Source of the DNA: Candidatus Geothrix skivensis | Lineage (GTDB): Bacteria > Acidobacteriota > Holophagae > Holophagales > Holophagaceae | Direction: 5' to 3' | Length of the DNA stretch: 64,000 nucleotides | Assembly (NCBI GenBank): GCA_016721195.1 | Contig: JADKIO010000008.1 | Coordinates: 62,001 to 126,000, forward strand | Shown here: in pieces, positions 32,994 to 41,571 of the stretch | Layout of the letters: each line of letters begins with the position of its first letter | Position numbering within the stretch: position 1 is the first letter of the stretch | Made by a program: the position numbers and the translations under genes | The notes under the pieces: model-generated | Told to the model about the DNA's origin: nothing | Databases searched by the model: none | The model's input: only the letters and a program-made list of their open reading frames with translations

Positions 32994-35486
32994 ATGAACC
33001 TGCACCTGAGCCGATGCCTCATCTTCGTCATCACGGGCATCCTGGCGGGCTGCGGCGGCGGGGGTGGCTCCTCCACGCCGCCTCCGGTCCCCGTCCCCAC
33101 CATCAGTGGCCTCGCACCCACTCACGGCACTGCGGGCACCCTGGTGGCCCTCACGGGCACCAACCTTTCGGGGGCCACTGCGGTCTCCTTCAACGGTCGG
33201 CCCGCCTTCGCCTTCACCCCCGTCAGCGCCACCCGGGTGGAGGCGGTGGTGCCCGGCAATGCCACCACTGGCACGGTCCAGGTCACCACCCCCGGTGGGT
33301 CGGCCACCTCGCCCACCTTCACCGTGGATGCCCCCCTCGCCCCCACGATCCAGTCCTTCACGCCCACCAGCCTCACCGAGGGCAGTGTCGTCACCCTGAC
33401 GGGCATGCACTTCGTAGGCGCCACCCTGGTGCAGTTCAACCATCTCAACGCCCCCTTCACCCTCACCAGCGATACCCAGCTCCAGGCCACGGCCCCGGCG
33501 GGCCTGACACCGGGGCTCATCACCGTGACCAGCCCCGGCGGCACCGGAACCTCCGCTGCCTACACCGTGGCCTACGCAGCCCCCACCATCACCAGTGTGA
33601 GCCCGACCCAGGGGCAGCCTGGCGTCACCGTGGTGATCACCGGGACCAACCTCGGCTATCCGGGCACCACGGTCACCCTCAATGGCCTGGCCATCCCGCT
33701 GGATGCCCAGGCCGCCGGGCAGCTCACCTTCACCGTGCCGGTCGGGGCCACCTCGGGCAACCTCGTGGTGACCACGCCGGGCGGAACGGTGAGCCGCGCC
33801 TTCACCATCAGCACGCCCGGCACTACCCTGGACTTCCACATCGAGAAGCTGCAGCTCACCCAGAGCACCCAGACCCTCGATAACGCCGTGCCCATCGTGG
33901 CCGGCAAGGCGGGCCTGATCCGCGTCTTCGTGCTGGCCAACCAGGCCAACACCGCCGCCCCCGCGGTGCAGGTGACCCTCCGGAACAATGGCGCCCCTGT
34001 GGCCGGCTACCCCAAGCTCATTCCCGCCACAGGCGCCAGCGTTCCCACGACCCTGGCCGAATCCCCGCTGGGCGCGAGCTGGAACCTGGCGGTCCCGGGC
34101 ACGGATCTCACCACACCCACGGGGGGCGGCTACAGCCTCCAGGCCCGGGTCGATCCCGGCAGCCTGGTGGCCGAGGCCGACAAAACCAACAACACCACCA
34201 CGGTCAACCTCGCCGGAACCACGGTGCCGACCTTCAAGAGCACCATCGTCCCGGTGGTCCTCGACAGCGGCACCGGCGGCATCTCCGAGGCCAACAAGGC
34301 CCAGTGGATCGCCCGCCTCGCCAAGATGTTCCCCGTGGGTCCAACGGACGTGCAGGTGGGCAGCCCCTTCACGGGCTCCGTCAGCACCCTGGCTTCCAAT
34401 GATGCCGACGGCCATTGGGGCACCCTGCTGGTGGACCTGAGGACCAAGCACCAGGCCGATGGCGCCACGGACCGCTACTACTACGGCGCGCTGAAGGTGA
34501 GCTACGGCTCCGGGATCGCCGGACTCGGGTACATCCCGGGCTCCTCCTCCAGCTCCTTCTCCGTGCGCACGGCCATCGGCTGGGACAAGACCAGCGGCTA
34601 CAACGATGGCGGCCTCTTCCCCGAGGTCTTCGCCCATGAAGTCGGCCACAACATGGGCCGCCCCCACAGCCCCTGCTCCCAACCAGGTCAGCCCCTGCCT
34701 TCTGGCCTCGATCCGAACTTTCCCTACACGGGCGGCACCATCGGCATCTGGGGCTACGACAGCGTGCTGAACGCGCTCCACTCCCCGGCCGTCGACAAGG
34801 ACATCATGGGCTACTGCACGCCCAACTGGGTGAGCGACTACGTCTACAGGAAGATCCTGGACTTCCGCGGTGGCACCGGCGGCTTCCTCAAGATCGGTGC
34901 CGAGGATGCCCCCCGCGCCCCCTCCCTGTCCGAATTGCAGGACTGCCTGCTCGTCCGGGGCATCATCCGCGGCGATGGCCGGGTGGAGCTCCTGCCCTCC
35001 TTCCGGACCCGGGCCCTCCCCTCCGAGCTCCCCGCCGCCGGTGAGTTCAGCCTGACCTGCCTGGATGAGCAGGGCGCAGTCGTCTTCACCACGCCCATGG
35101 AGCTGGCGGAACTGGGCTGCTCACCCACAGGGGAGGAGCACCACTTCCTCATGGCTCTGCCCCTTGCTTCGGCTCCGCTGGATGCCATCGCCGGACTGCA
35201 GGTCCTCAGGGGCGCCGAGGTGCTGGCCAGCCGCAGATCGTTGCCTGCCGCGGCGCGCATTCTGGGTACCGCTCCCGAGGTCAGGCGCCTCGATCCGGAG
35301 CGAGTCCAGCTGACCTGGGATGCCACGCTTCATCCTGCGCTCCTGGTGAGGGACGCAGGCACCGGCGAGGTCATCGCCATCCTCGGCGGCGGCAGCCAGG
35401 CCCTTGAAACCAAGGCCCGGCGCTTCGATCTGGTGCTCAGCGACGGCGTGCGCGGATCGACTCACCGCGTCGAGATTGCACCCTAG
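32994..35486 (+). CDS. Lipoprotein metalloprotease (metzincin) with IPT/TIG repeats
   Basis: 830 residues. Lipobox ILAGC (Cys about 22) followed by GGGGGSS. Three IPT/TIG domains occupy about 35-280 (PTISGLAPTHGTAGT; FTPTSLTEGSVVTL; ITSVSPTQGQPGVTV). A CARDB-like domain (about 285-420) follows. The protease domain has the zinc motif HEVGHNMGRPH at residues 548-558 and a Met-turn DIMGYC about 55 residues later, both metzincin features. A C-terminal beta domain completes it. Cell-surface or periplasmic protease; target unknown. Start ATG at 32994 with GGAG. A strong terminator follows. Confidence 0.88.
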   Translation: MNLHLSRCLIFVITGILAGCGGGGGSSTPPPVPVPTISGLAPTHGTAGTLVALTGTNLSGATAVSFNGRPAFAFTPVSATRVEAVVPGNATTGTVQVTTPGGSATSPTFTVDAPLAPTIQSFTPTSLTEGSVVTLTGMHFVGATLVQFNHLNAPFTLTSDTQLQATAPAGLTPGLITVTSPGGTGTSAAYTVAYAAPTITSVSPTQGQPGVTVVITGTNLGYPGTTVTLNGLAIPLDAQAAGQLTFTVPVGATSGNLVVTTPGGTVSRAFTISTPGTTLDFHIEKLQLTQSTQTLDNAVPIVAGKAGLIRVFVLANQANTAAPAVQVTLRNNGAPVAGYPKLIPATGASVPTTLAESPLGASWNLAVPGTDLTTPTGGGYSLQARVDPGSLVAEADKTNNTTTVNLAGTTVPTFKSTIVPVVLDSGTGGISEANKAQWIARLAKMFPVGPTDVQVGSPFTGSVSTLASNDADGHWGTLLVDLRTKHQADGATDRYYYGALKVSYGSGIAGLGYIPGSSSSSFSVRTAIGWDKTSGYNDGGLFPEVFAHEVGHNMGRPHSPCSQPGQPLPSGLDPNFPYTGGTIGIWGYDSVLNALHSPAVDKDIMGYCTPNWVSDYVYRKILDFRGGTGGFLKIGAEDAPRAPSLSELQDCLLVRGIIRGDGRVELLPSFRTRALPSELPAAGEFSLTCLDEQGAVVFTTPMELAELGCSPTGEEHHFLMALPLASAPLDAIAGLQVLRGAEVLASRRSLPAAARILGTAPEVRRLDPERVQLTWDATLHPALLVRDAGTGEVIAILGGGSQALETKARRFDLVLSDGVRGSTHRVEIAP

Positions 35487-35502
35487 GCCCGCTGTGTTCC
35501 TC

Positions 35503-35541
35503 GCGCAAAAAACGCCCGGCTCTATCGGGCGTTTTTTGCGC
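35503..35541. terminator. Bidirectional rho-independent terminator
   Basis: 16-bp arms (GCGCAAAAAACGCCCG and its complement) around GCTCTAT, with A- and T-runs in the stem. It ends the exported-protein cluster just before the helicase-associated gene. Confidence 0.92.
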
Positions 35542-35596
35542 GTGAGTGAAACGCACATCCGTGGGATACTGAAAGATCATCTGTACCCGGGTGCCC

Positions 35597-37507
35597 ATGA
35601 CGCACACGCACTTCCAGCTTCTCTCGAATTGCTCGGATGAGCAGCTTCGAACCATCTGTGAACGCCGGCGCCTGCCCATCCCCATCCGCTGGGAAGACTG
35701 TGGCGAGGGTCGCATGCGCCTGCTGAAGACCATGGTCTTCCACCTGGAGGATCACCGGCGGCTGTCGGATACCCTCGCGGACCTGGACAGCGGCTCCCTG
35801 GTGGCACTCAAGCAGCTCGTCAGCGACGGGACCCTGCCCGAGGCCCAGGTGATCGCCGTGCTGCGGGATCTCGGGCTGGTTCTCCCCTCCGGGGCCGCCT
35901 GGTCCGTGGCCGAACGGGTGGCTGATGCCCTCGAGGACTTCGATGAAGGGGCCCTCAGCTTCCAGGCGCCCACGGAAGTGAAGCTGAAGGCCATCGAACC
36001 CTTCCGCTTTTCCCTCGCCCTCACCAGCGTGCTGCTGCGCTGCGTGGCGGGCCTGCGGGTGCTCAAGGGCGGCCTGCCCGCCAAGAAGGAGCTGGGCCAG
36101 CTCCTGCAGCGCAACGCCATGCTCCAGGAGGAGCAGGACGCGACCCTGCTGTTCACCATCCTGTACCGGCTGGGCCTGCTCTGGAACCGGGATGGCCGGG
36201 TCGAAACCCTGCTGCCCGCCGTCACCAGCCATCCCCCCCGCTGGGTGGCGGAGCGGGCCTTCGCCAGCCTGCTGGAGCACGACCTCAAGGCCTGGGGCAT
36301 GCCCCCGGCGGAAGACCGCCACTTTCTCGTGCAGCACCTGCTGGAGCGCCGGGGCCAGTCCCTGGCTGTACAGTCCTTTCTCGGCTTCCTGAAGACCCTG
36401 CATCCCCTCGACGAAGAGCGCACCCGCACAGTGTTCCTGCCCTTCCTGGGCCGCATGGGCATCATCCAGGGCGACGCTGGCTTCGAGCACGTGCGCCTCA
36501 CGGAGCACGGCGAGGCCCTGGCCCATGAGTACCTCCTGCGCGACCTGAAGGCCACGGCAGCCCACTGGCAACCGCTGGAGCGGGACGAGCCCATGATCCT
36601 GCAGCCCACCCTCGAGCTGCTGACGCCCCTGCTGCAGAACCCCCACCGGTTGCTCCAGCTGGCTCAGCTGGCGGAGGTGGAGGCCCTGGATGCCATGGGC
36701 ACCTTCCGGGTGAGCCACGCCACCCTGGTGCGGGCCCTGGATGCCGGGGTGCCCCTGGAGGAACTGGGCCAGCGCCTGGGCGCCACCACCCAGACCCTCC
36801 CCCAGCCCCTGCTCCAGCTGCTGGAGGATCTCTCCCGCCGGGTGGGCGAAGTGGAGGTGCACCAGGGCGTGCGCCTCGTGCGGGCCCGCACGGCTCACCT
36901 GGCGGACGAGCTGAAGCTGCGGCCTGAGCTGGCGCCCCTGAAGCTGAGCTCGCTTTCGGAAACCGTGCTGGAGGTGCGCGGGGACGGCAATGCCCACGCC
37001 CTGCTCAAGCAGGCGGGCTTCATGCCCAAGCCCGGCCGCTTCCTGGCCCTCAGCGTGGATTCCGACGAGAAGCTCTACCTGTGGGCCCTGGCGGCCCTGG
37101 CCTTCGTGGACGAGAAGGGCATGAACCACCACCTGGAGCCTGTCCAGCAGATGGTGCGCTCGGCCCTGCAGAAGCTCCATGACGAGGATCCGGCCCTCTA
37201 CCAGGAGGTGCAGCGGCGCATTCCCATGCTCCACCTGGGCGGCGAGGACCAGCTCGCAGAAGAAGTGCAGCGCATCCTCGAGTACGCCGCGGGCCACACC
37301 CTCATGGTGGAACTGACCTACCTGCCACCGGCGGCCCATCGCACGCAGCTGCGGCGCGTCTCGCCCCGCACCATCCAGGACGATCACCTGCTGGCCTTCT
37401 GCCACCTGCACCAGGAAGAAATGGCCTTCCGCCTCACCCGCATCCAGGGCGTGAAGCTGCTGAACGAGCGGGGTTGGACCCCGGCCAATCACAGCCAGGC
37501 AGGGTAA
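35597..37507 (+). CDS. Putative helicase-associated (XPB/Ssl2 N-terminal-like) protein
   Basis: 636 residues, soluble, Leu-rich helical. No Walker motif. The overall layout (N-terminal SDEQLRTICERRRLPIPIRW, long winged-helix-like middle, LLQNPHRLLQLAQLAEVEALDAMGTFRVSHATLVRALDAG, and a C-terminal GHTLMVELTYLPP with a WYL-like beta region ending FRLTRIQGVKLL) fits helicase-associated proteins that accompany bacterial XPB. Start ATG at 35597; -10-like GATACT about 27 nt upstream. Points away from the XPB gene, separated by the exported-protein cluster. Assignment is by resemblance and context; domain search needed. Confidence 0.6.
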   Translation: MTHTHFQLLSNCSDEQLRTICERRRLPIPIRWEDCGEGRMRLLKTMVFHLEDHRRLSDTLADLDSGSLVALKQLVSDGTLPEAQVIAVLRDLGLVLPSGAAWSVAERVADALEDFDEGALSFQAPTEVKLKAIEPFRFSLALTSVLLRCVAGLRVLKGGLPAKKELGQLLQRNAMLQEEQDATLLFTILYRLGLLWNRDGRVETLLPAVTSHPPRWVAERAFASLLEHDLKAWGMPPAEDRHFLVQHLLERRGQSLAVQSFLGFLKTLHPLDEERTRTVFLPFLGRMGIIQGDAGFEHVRLTEHGEALAHEYLLRDLKATAAHWQPLERDEPMILQPTLELLTPLLQNPHRLLQLAQLAEVEALDAMGTFRVSHATLVRALDAGVPLEELGQRLGATTQTLPQPLLQLLEDLSRRVGEVEVHQGVRLVRARTAHLADELKLRPELAPLKLSSLSETVLEVRGDGNAHALLKQAGFMPKPGRFLALSVDSDEKLYLWALAALAFVDEKGMNHHLEPVQQMVRSALQKLHDEDPALYQEVQRRIPMLHLGGEDQLAEEVQRILEYAAGHTLMVELTYLPPAAHRTQLRRVSPRTIQDDHLLAFCHLHQEEMAFRLTRIQGVKLLNERGWTPANHSQAG

Positions 37508-37522
37508 TGCTGTCCGGGGGTT

Positions 37523-37550
37523 CTCCTCGCAACGCATGCGTTGCGAGGAG
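37523..37550. repeat. Perfect 28-bp palindrome
   Basis: CTCCTCGCAACGCA and its exact complement with no loop, 16 bp after the stop of the helicase-associated gene and 38 bp before its terminator. A GC-only dyad (GCGCGCTGCGCGC) follows at about 37557-37569. Confidence 0.8.
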
Positions 37551-37587
37551 CTAAGGGCGCGCTGCGCGCACACCCCCAAGCCCCCGC

Positions 37588-37622
37588 GCAGAGGCCCGGC
37601 AATGCCGGGCCTCTGCTTTTAT
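37588..37622. terminator. Rho-independent terminator
   Basis: GCAGAGGCCCGGC-AAT-GCCGGGCCTCTGC followed by TTTTATT. 13-bp perfect stem. It ends the plus-strand gene. Confidence 0.92.
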
Positions 37623-37641
37623 TCTCCAGGGAATCTAGGGT

Positions 37642-37929
37642 CTAGCCGACCAGCTCCTTCATCCGCTTGTCGAGCACCTCGGCCAGCTTCTCGACCACTT
37701 CGCGGCTTTCGGTGCGGGAGATCTGGACTTCCTTCTCCAGCTTCCGCTCGGTCTGGAGCACGGACTTCTGGAGCTGGGACAGCATGCCCTTGATATCGTC
37801 GATGTCGTTCAGCAGCGAGTTCAGCCGAGGGTCCGGGGGGCGGTTGTTGCTGAACACGCCCATGCCCGCCAGCACCGTGGCGAGGGCGGAAAGGAGCAGG
37901 ATGAGGAGGAGCAGGGGATTGCTGGCCAT
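37642..37929 (-). CDS. Small membrane-anchored coiled-coil protein
   Basis: 95 residues. N-terminal helix (PLLLLILLLSALATVLAGMG) followed by a heptad-rich coiled coil (about 40-93: LNDIDDIKGMLSQLQKSVLQ). No known domain. Probably inner-membrane anchored with a cytoplasmic coil. Start ATG at 37929; AAGGTG upstream is a reasonable ribosome binding site, although TAAGGT also lies exactly 6 nt before the ATG. Possibly in the same transcript as the sigma-factor pair upstream (50 bp gap). Confidence 0.65.
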   Translation of the reverse strand: MASNPLLLLILLLSALATVLAGMGVFSNNRPPDPRLNSLLNDIDDIKGMLSQLQKSVLQTERKLEKEVQISRTESREVVEKLAEVLDKRMKELVG

Positions 37930-37979
37930 GGGCACACCTTACCGCAGGAGTTGCCAGGACCGTGCCGACTGGACGCCCG

Positions 37980-38498
37980 CTATTGAGGATTCTGCTTCAC
38001 CCGCTGGTAGTCTTCAGCCCCCACCCGAAGGGGCTTTTCCACGGGGATCACCAGGTAGGGTTCGGTCTTCCGTCCCCCTTTCCTGGAAGCCAACTGAAGC
38101 TGCTGCTTGACTTCTTCCTTGGCCTGACGCTCCCGGGCCACCTCGGTGGCATGGCTGGAGGCCAGGCGGGTGAGTTCCTGCTCCTGGCGCTGGGCCTGGA
38201 GGGCCAGGCCATCGGCCCGCTGCTTCTGCTGGAAGCCCCAGGAGCTTAGGCCCGCCAGGGCGGCCAGCAGGGGCAGGGCGGCGGCGGCCAGCAGGCCCCA
38301 GGTGGGGCGCTTGCGCTGGGTGCGGCTGCGGCGCTGGGCCTCGCGGCGCAGGTCCTCGGCCAGGGCCGACAACTCGGCATTGGGTGCGGCGACGGAAGGG
38401 GCCATGACGGGCCCCAGCCCCAGGAGGTCGCGGAGTTCCGCTCGCAGCTGGACATCCTCGGCGGGTTCAAACCGCCGGGCGGGATCAGACCAGGACAT
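37980..38498 (-). CDS. Single-pass membrane protein, putative anti-sigma partner
   Basis: 172 residues. The N-terminal cytoplasmic part (1-65) is charged, with PAEDVQLRAELRDLLGLG. One helix lies at about 67-88 (WGLLAAAALPLLAALAGLSSW). The outer part is a coiled coil (about 90-130) plus a short C-terminal domain. Its start overlaps the sigma-factor stop by 14 bp, the usual arrangement of an ECF sigma and its anti-sigma. There is no zinc HxxxCxxC motif, so the role is inferred from context only. Confidence 0.6.
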   Translation of the reverse strand: MSWSDPARRFEPAEDVQLRAELRDLLGLGPVMAPSVAAPNAELSALAEDLRREAQRRSRTQRKRPTWGLLAAAALPLLAALAGLSSWGFQQKQRADGLALQAQRQEQELTRLASSHATEVARERQAKEEVKQQLQLASRKGGRKTEPYLVIPVEKPLRVGAEDYQRVKQNPQ

Positions 38499-39000
38499 GC
38501 ACGCCTCCTGAAGGGTTGAGCTGTTCTTTGAGCTGGGCCTTGGCCCGGTGGATGCGGGTCTTCACGGTGGCTTCTGGAATATCGAGGATGTCGGCGATCT
38601 CGCGGATCGAAAGCCCCTCCACCACGAAGAGCCAAAGGGCCTCGCGGAAAGTGGGCGAGAGCATGCGCATGCGCTCCCGCACTTCCTGGTTCAGCACCTG
38701 GTCGTCGGCCCCGCCGGCGAGCCCGGGTTCGGCGACGGCTTCCAGGCTGAGGTTCTGGTTCTTCATGGGACGGCGCTCGGTGAGGGACAGGGTTCGCACG
38801 GTGCCGTAGAGGAAGGCCGTGGGGTGCTCCACACGGACTTCGCGCTGCATGAGGATGACGAAGGCCTCCTGGGCGATGTCCTCGGGGAAGTTCGCCCCGT
38901 AGCGCCGTCCATAGCTCACCAGCCTTGGATAAAGCTCGGCAAAGGCGGCGTGGAAGGCCTCCTGGGTGCCGAACGGTGTATCAACTGGGGACTGCGTCAT
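38485..39000 (-). CDS. ECF-type RNA polymerase sigma factor
   Basis: 171 residues. Region 2 at about 15-80 (ELYPRLVSYGRRYG; FPEDIAQEAFVILMQ) and region 4 at about 108-165 (LSPTFREALWLFVVEGLSIREIADILDIP followed by ATVKTRIHRAKAQLK). No region 3, as usual. Start ATG at 39000 with GGAG; the frame is open far upstream without signals, antisense to the glycosylase gene. Coupled to the membrane partner downstream. Target genes unknown. Confidence 0.9.
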   Translation of the reverse strand: MTQSPVDTPFGTQEAFHAAFAELYPRLVSYGRRYGANFPEDIAQEAFVILMQREVRVEHPTAFLYGTVRTLSLTERRPMKNQNLSLEAVAEPGLAGGADDQVLNQEVRERMRMLSPTFREALWLFVVEGLSIREIADILDIPEATVKTRIHRAKAQLKEQLNPSGGVHVLV

Positions 39001-39050
39001 GCGGGGGCTCCGACACCCTAGGATGCCAGGAACCCATGGGAGGTTCCGGC

Positions 39051-39064
39051 TAGGCTGGAAGGGA
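39051..39064 (+). promoter_or_regulatory. Putative -10 box of a leaderless transcript
   Basis: TAGGCT at 39051-39056 ends 7 nt before the ATG at 39064. The spacer GGAAGGG could alternatively be a very close purine-rich ribosome binding site. Confidence 0.4.
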
Positions 39065-39876
39065 TGGAACATCCCCTGCAAGCCTGGCGCGACACCCTCG
39101 AGGAACTGGGGGTGATGGGCCTGGTGCGTGAACCCGCCGCGGTGGCGAAGGAAGCCCCGCCCAGTGAGCCCTCCCCGGCCCGGCCGACGCCTCGGCCCAC
39201 CGCCCCGCCCGCCCCCCGGCCGGTCTCCCCGGCGGCCAGGGCCTACGCGCCCCCCTCTGATCCCATCGGCTGTCCAACCCCGGCAGTCGTCGCGGGCGCG
39301 GCCACCCTGCCGGCGCTCTGCCAGGCCCTCCAGGGCTGCCTGGCCTGCCCCCTGGGCCCTGGCCGCATGAAATTCGTCTTCGGCGAAGGGGACCCCTCGG
39401 CCCGGCTCATGTTCGTGGGCGAGGGGCCCGGCCGGGACGAGGACCTGCTGGGCCGGCCCTTCGTGGGCAAGGCCGGTGAGCTGCTCGACAAGATGATCGG
39501 CGCCCTGGGCCTGAAGCGGGAGGAGACCTACATCGCCAACGTCGTGAAGTGCCGCCCGCCTGACAACCGCACGCCGACACCCGATGAAGCCCGCGCCTGC
39601 CTGGGTTACCTGCATCGGCAGATCGAGCTCATCCAGCCGGCCGTCATCGTCACCCTGGGCGCCACGCCCCTGCGGGAGCTCGTGGGGGTCCAGGAGGGCA
39701 TCACCAGGGCAAGGGGCCAGTGGCGGCGGGTCTTGATCGGGGGCAGGGAGATCCCGGTCATGCCCACCTTCCACCCCGCCTACGTGCTGCGCCAGTACAC
39801 CCAGGAGGTGCGCCGCGCGGTGTGGGCGGATCTCAAGGCGGCAAAGGAGTGGCTGGATCAAGCCGAGGCCCCCTGA
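39064..39876 (+). CDS. Family 4 uracil-DNA glycosylase ([4Fe-4S])
   Basis: Removes uracil from DNA. 270 residues. N-terminal 90 residues form an acidic start plus a Pro-rich linker (about 40-75) not needed for catalysis. The core has CLACPLGPGR (first two iron-sulphur Cys), FVGEGPGRDEDLLGRPFVGKAG (motif 1), VVKCRPPDNRTP (third Cys), EARACLGYL (fourth Cys), and HPAYVLR (motif 2). These fit the thermostable family 4 enzymes. Start ATG at 39064. Divergent from the sigma factor. Confidence 0.92.
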   Translation: MEHPLQAWRDTLEELGVMGLVREPAAVAKEAPPSEPSPARPTPRPTAPPAPRPVSPAARAYAPPSDPIGCPTPAVVAGAATLPALCQALQGCLACPLGPGRMKFVFGEGDPSARLMFVGEGPGRDEDLLGRPFVGKAGELLDKMIGALGLKREETYIANVVKCRPPDNRTPTPDEARACLGYLHRQIELIQPAVIVTLGATPLRELVGVQEGITRARGQWRRVLIGGREIPVMPTFHPAYVLRQYTQEVRRAVWADLKAAKEWLDQAEAP

Positions 39877-39974
39877 AGCTTGACCATGGACATCAGGGGG
39901 CGTGTCCACCGTCTGATGGAGCCTGAAGACCGGTCCCACTCATGTCATGCTAGGCCCAGTTATGAGGACCGCCC

Positions 39975-41339
39975 ATGCGTCTCGTCAATGTGTTCTTCAT
40001 CGTCCTGCTGCTGCTGGTTCTCATGGTGCTGGGCAATCTGTACCTCACCAACCATGACCTGCTGGTGCGGGAAGTGGTCGTGTTCGGCGAAAGCATCAAG
40101 CTGCAGAGCGTCATCCTGGTCACGTTCCTGCTCGGGTTCCTGCTGAACGTCCTCTACACCGGCATCATGGAGGTCATCCGGCTGGTGCGGGGGCTCAACG
40201 ATTCCGCCGACACCCGGCTGGTGAAACGCATTTCCGAACGCATGCAGGATGCCCGGGACCTGGTGGCCCACGGCCTGCCCCGGGAGGCCAAAGGCATCCT
40301 CGAGAGCATCCTCGAACAGCGCCGGGAACACATTCCCGCGCGGATCCTGCTGAGCGACATCCTCATCAAGACCGGCAGCGCCGATGCGGCGGTCAAGCTG
40401 CTGCAGGCCCTTTGCGAGGAGGAGCCGGACCAGATCGAGGCCCGCTACCAGCTGGCCGAGGCTTTCATGGCCACCCGCAACCCCGAGGCCGCGGTGGCGG
40501 GGCTGAAGAAGCTGGCCGCCGATCAACCCAAGAAGGCCCTCCGCGCCTGGCGTCGCCTGCGGGCCCTCCACATGGAGGCCCAGCGCTGGGAGGAGGCTGC
40601 CGAGGCGCACAAGAAGCTCGTGACCCACTTCGCAAGCGAGCTCACCCAGGGCGAGAAGGCCCAGGGGGCGGCCCTGGCCTACCAGGTGGGCATGACCAAG
40701 GTGGAGACCGACCAGTTCAAGGATGCGGCCCAGATCTTCCAGCAGGTCATCAAGGACGAGCCGGATTTCGTGCCGGCCTACCTCAGCCTGGGGCGCTGCA
40801 TGATCCTGCAGGACCAGGAGGCCCAAGGCCTCGAGATCCTCATCGAAGGCTTCCGCAAGACCGGCGAGGGCACTTTCCTGCAGGAGATGGAGGACTACTT
40901 CATCCAGCTGGGGCGGCCCGAGGATGGCCTGGCCCTCATGCGGCGCGTGGCTGCCACCTCCCAGCACGCCACCACCGCCAAGTTCTTCCTGGGCAAGATG
41001 CTCTACCGCCTGGAGATCCTGGACGAGGCCCTGGACCTCTTCCAGGAGGTGCGCAGCCAGGTGGTCTACAGCCCCATCCTGTTCTTCTTCATGGCCAAGA
41101 TCCACAGCCGCCGCGCCCGCCTGGACGCGGCGCTGAACGAGTACCGCCAGCTGCTCCGCAACCTGGGCATCCTCAAGCAGCGCTACGAGTGCGCCGTCTG
41201 CGGCCATCGCACCCAGGATTACGCCGACCGCTGCGACAGCTGCGGCAGCTGGAACAGCCACCACTTCATGTTCAAGGAGAGCGACCTACCCGAGGGGCCG
41301 GTCCGCAACGAAAGTGGGTCATGGATGGCGATGCTCTGA
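39975..41339 (+). CDS. LapA-LapB fusion protein: membrane domain, TPRs and rubredoxin-like zinc domain
   Basis: 454 residues. Residues 1-75 contain two helices in the LapA/DUF1049 layout (VNVFFIVLLLLVLMVLGNLYLTNHDL; LQSVILVTFLLGFLLN). Residues about 90-395 are TPR repeats. The C-terminal zinc ribbon is CAVCGHRTQDYADRCDSCGSW, Cys 406, 409 and a second pair about 420/423, as in E. coli LapB. LapB controls LpxC turnover and so lipopolysaccharide level. In E. coli LapA and LapB are separate; here they are one polypeptide. Start ATG at 39975. The last codons fall in a large inverted repeat. Confidence 0.88.
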   Translation: MRLVNVFFIVLLLLVLMVLGNLYLTNHDLLVREVVVFGESIKLQSVILVTFLLGFLLNVLYTGIMEVIRLVRGLNDSADTRLVKRISERMQDARDLVAHGLPREAKGILESILEQRREHIPARILLSDILIKTGSADAAVKLLQALCEEEPDQIEARYQLAEAFMATRNPEAAVAGLKKLAADQPKKALRAWRRLRALHMEAQRWEEAAEAHKKLVTHFASELTQGEKAQGAALAYQVGMTKVETDQFKDAAQIFQQVIKDEPDFVPAYLSLGRCMILQDQEAQGLEILIEGFRKTGEGTFLQEMEDYFIQLGRPEDGLALMRRVAATSQHATTAKFFLGKMLYRLEILDEALDLFQEVRSQVVYSPILFFFMAKIHSRRARLDAALNEYRQLLRNLGILKQRYECAVCGHRTQDYADRCDSCGSWNSHHFMFKESDLPEGPVRNESGSWMAML

Positions 41340-41398
41340 GCGGTGGCAAATGGCGCTGCAGTGCAGCGCCATTTGCCGGCACCGCTCGAGCAGAGCAT
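41331..41398. repeat. Large hairpin spanning the lapAB stop
   Basis: Core arms of 16 bp (GGCAAATGGCGCTGCA, 41345-41360, and its complement at 41362-41377) around one base. Outer arms AGCGGTG/CACCGCT and ATGCTCTG/CAGAGCAT extend the stem. GAAAGTGG (41310-41317) and CCACTTTC (41416-41423) could extend it further. It includes the last codon and stop of the upstream gene. No T-tract. Confidence 0.75.
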
Positions 41399-41496
41399 AG
41401 CAACCAGGTTGGCCTCCACTTTCATCGGGGCCTGCCCCGGCAGTGCCGCGTTCCAAGCCGGGCACCCTGCGGTCTGAGCGTGGCTGTGAGGAAGGC

Positions 41497-41551
41497 CACC
41501 GGCTTATTCGGTGAATTGTCCTTGCGTCCTTCCGGGGCCTGCTCATAAACT
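41497..41551 (+). promoter_or_regulatory. Promoter and dyad of the Rrf2-type regulator gene
   Basis: TTGCGT (41522-41527), 18 bp, TAAACT (41546-41551) form a plausible -35/-10 pair. Upstream, CACCG-N7-CGGTG (41497-41513) is a dyad that could bind the regulator itself. GAGGTG (41561-41566) is the ribosome binding site. Confidence 0.5.
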
Positions 41552-41571
41552 ACACCCCATGAGGTGCTAGT

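Noticed and set aside
35522..37579. 685-codon minus-strand open frame over the helicase-associated gene
   Set aside because: Runs through two strong terminators and has no recognisable domain.
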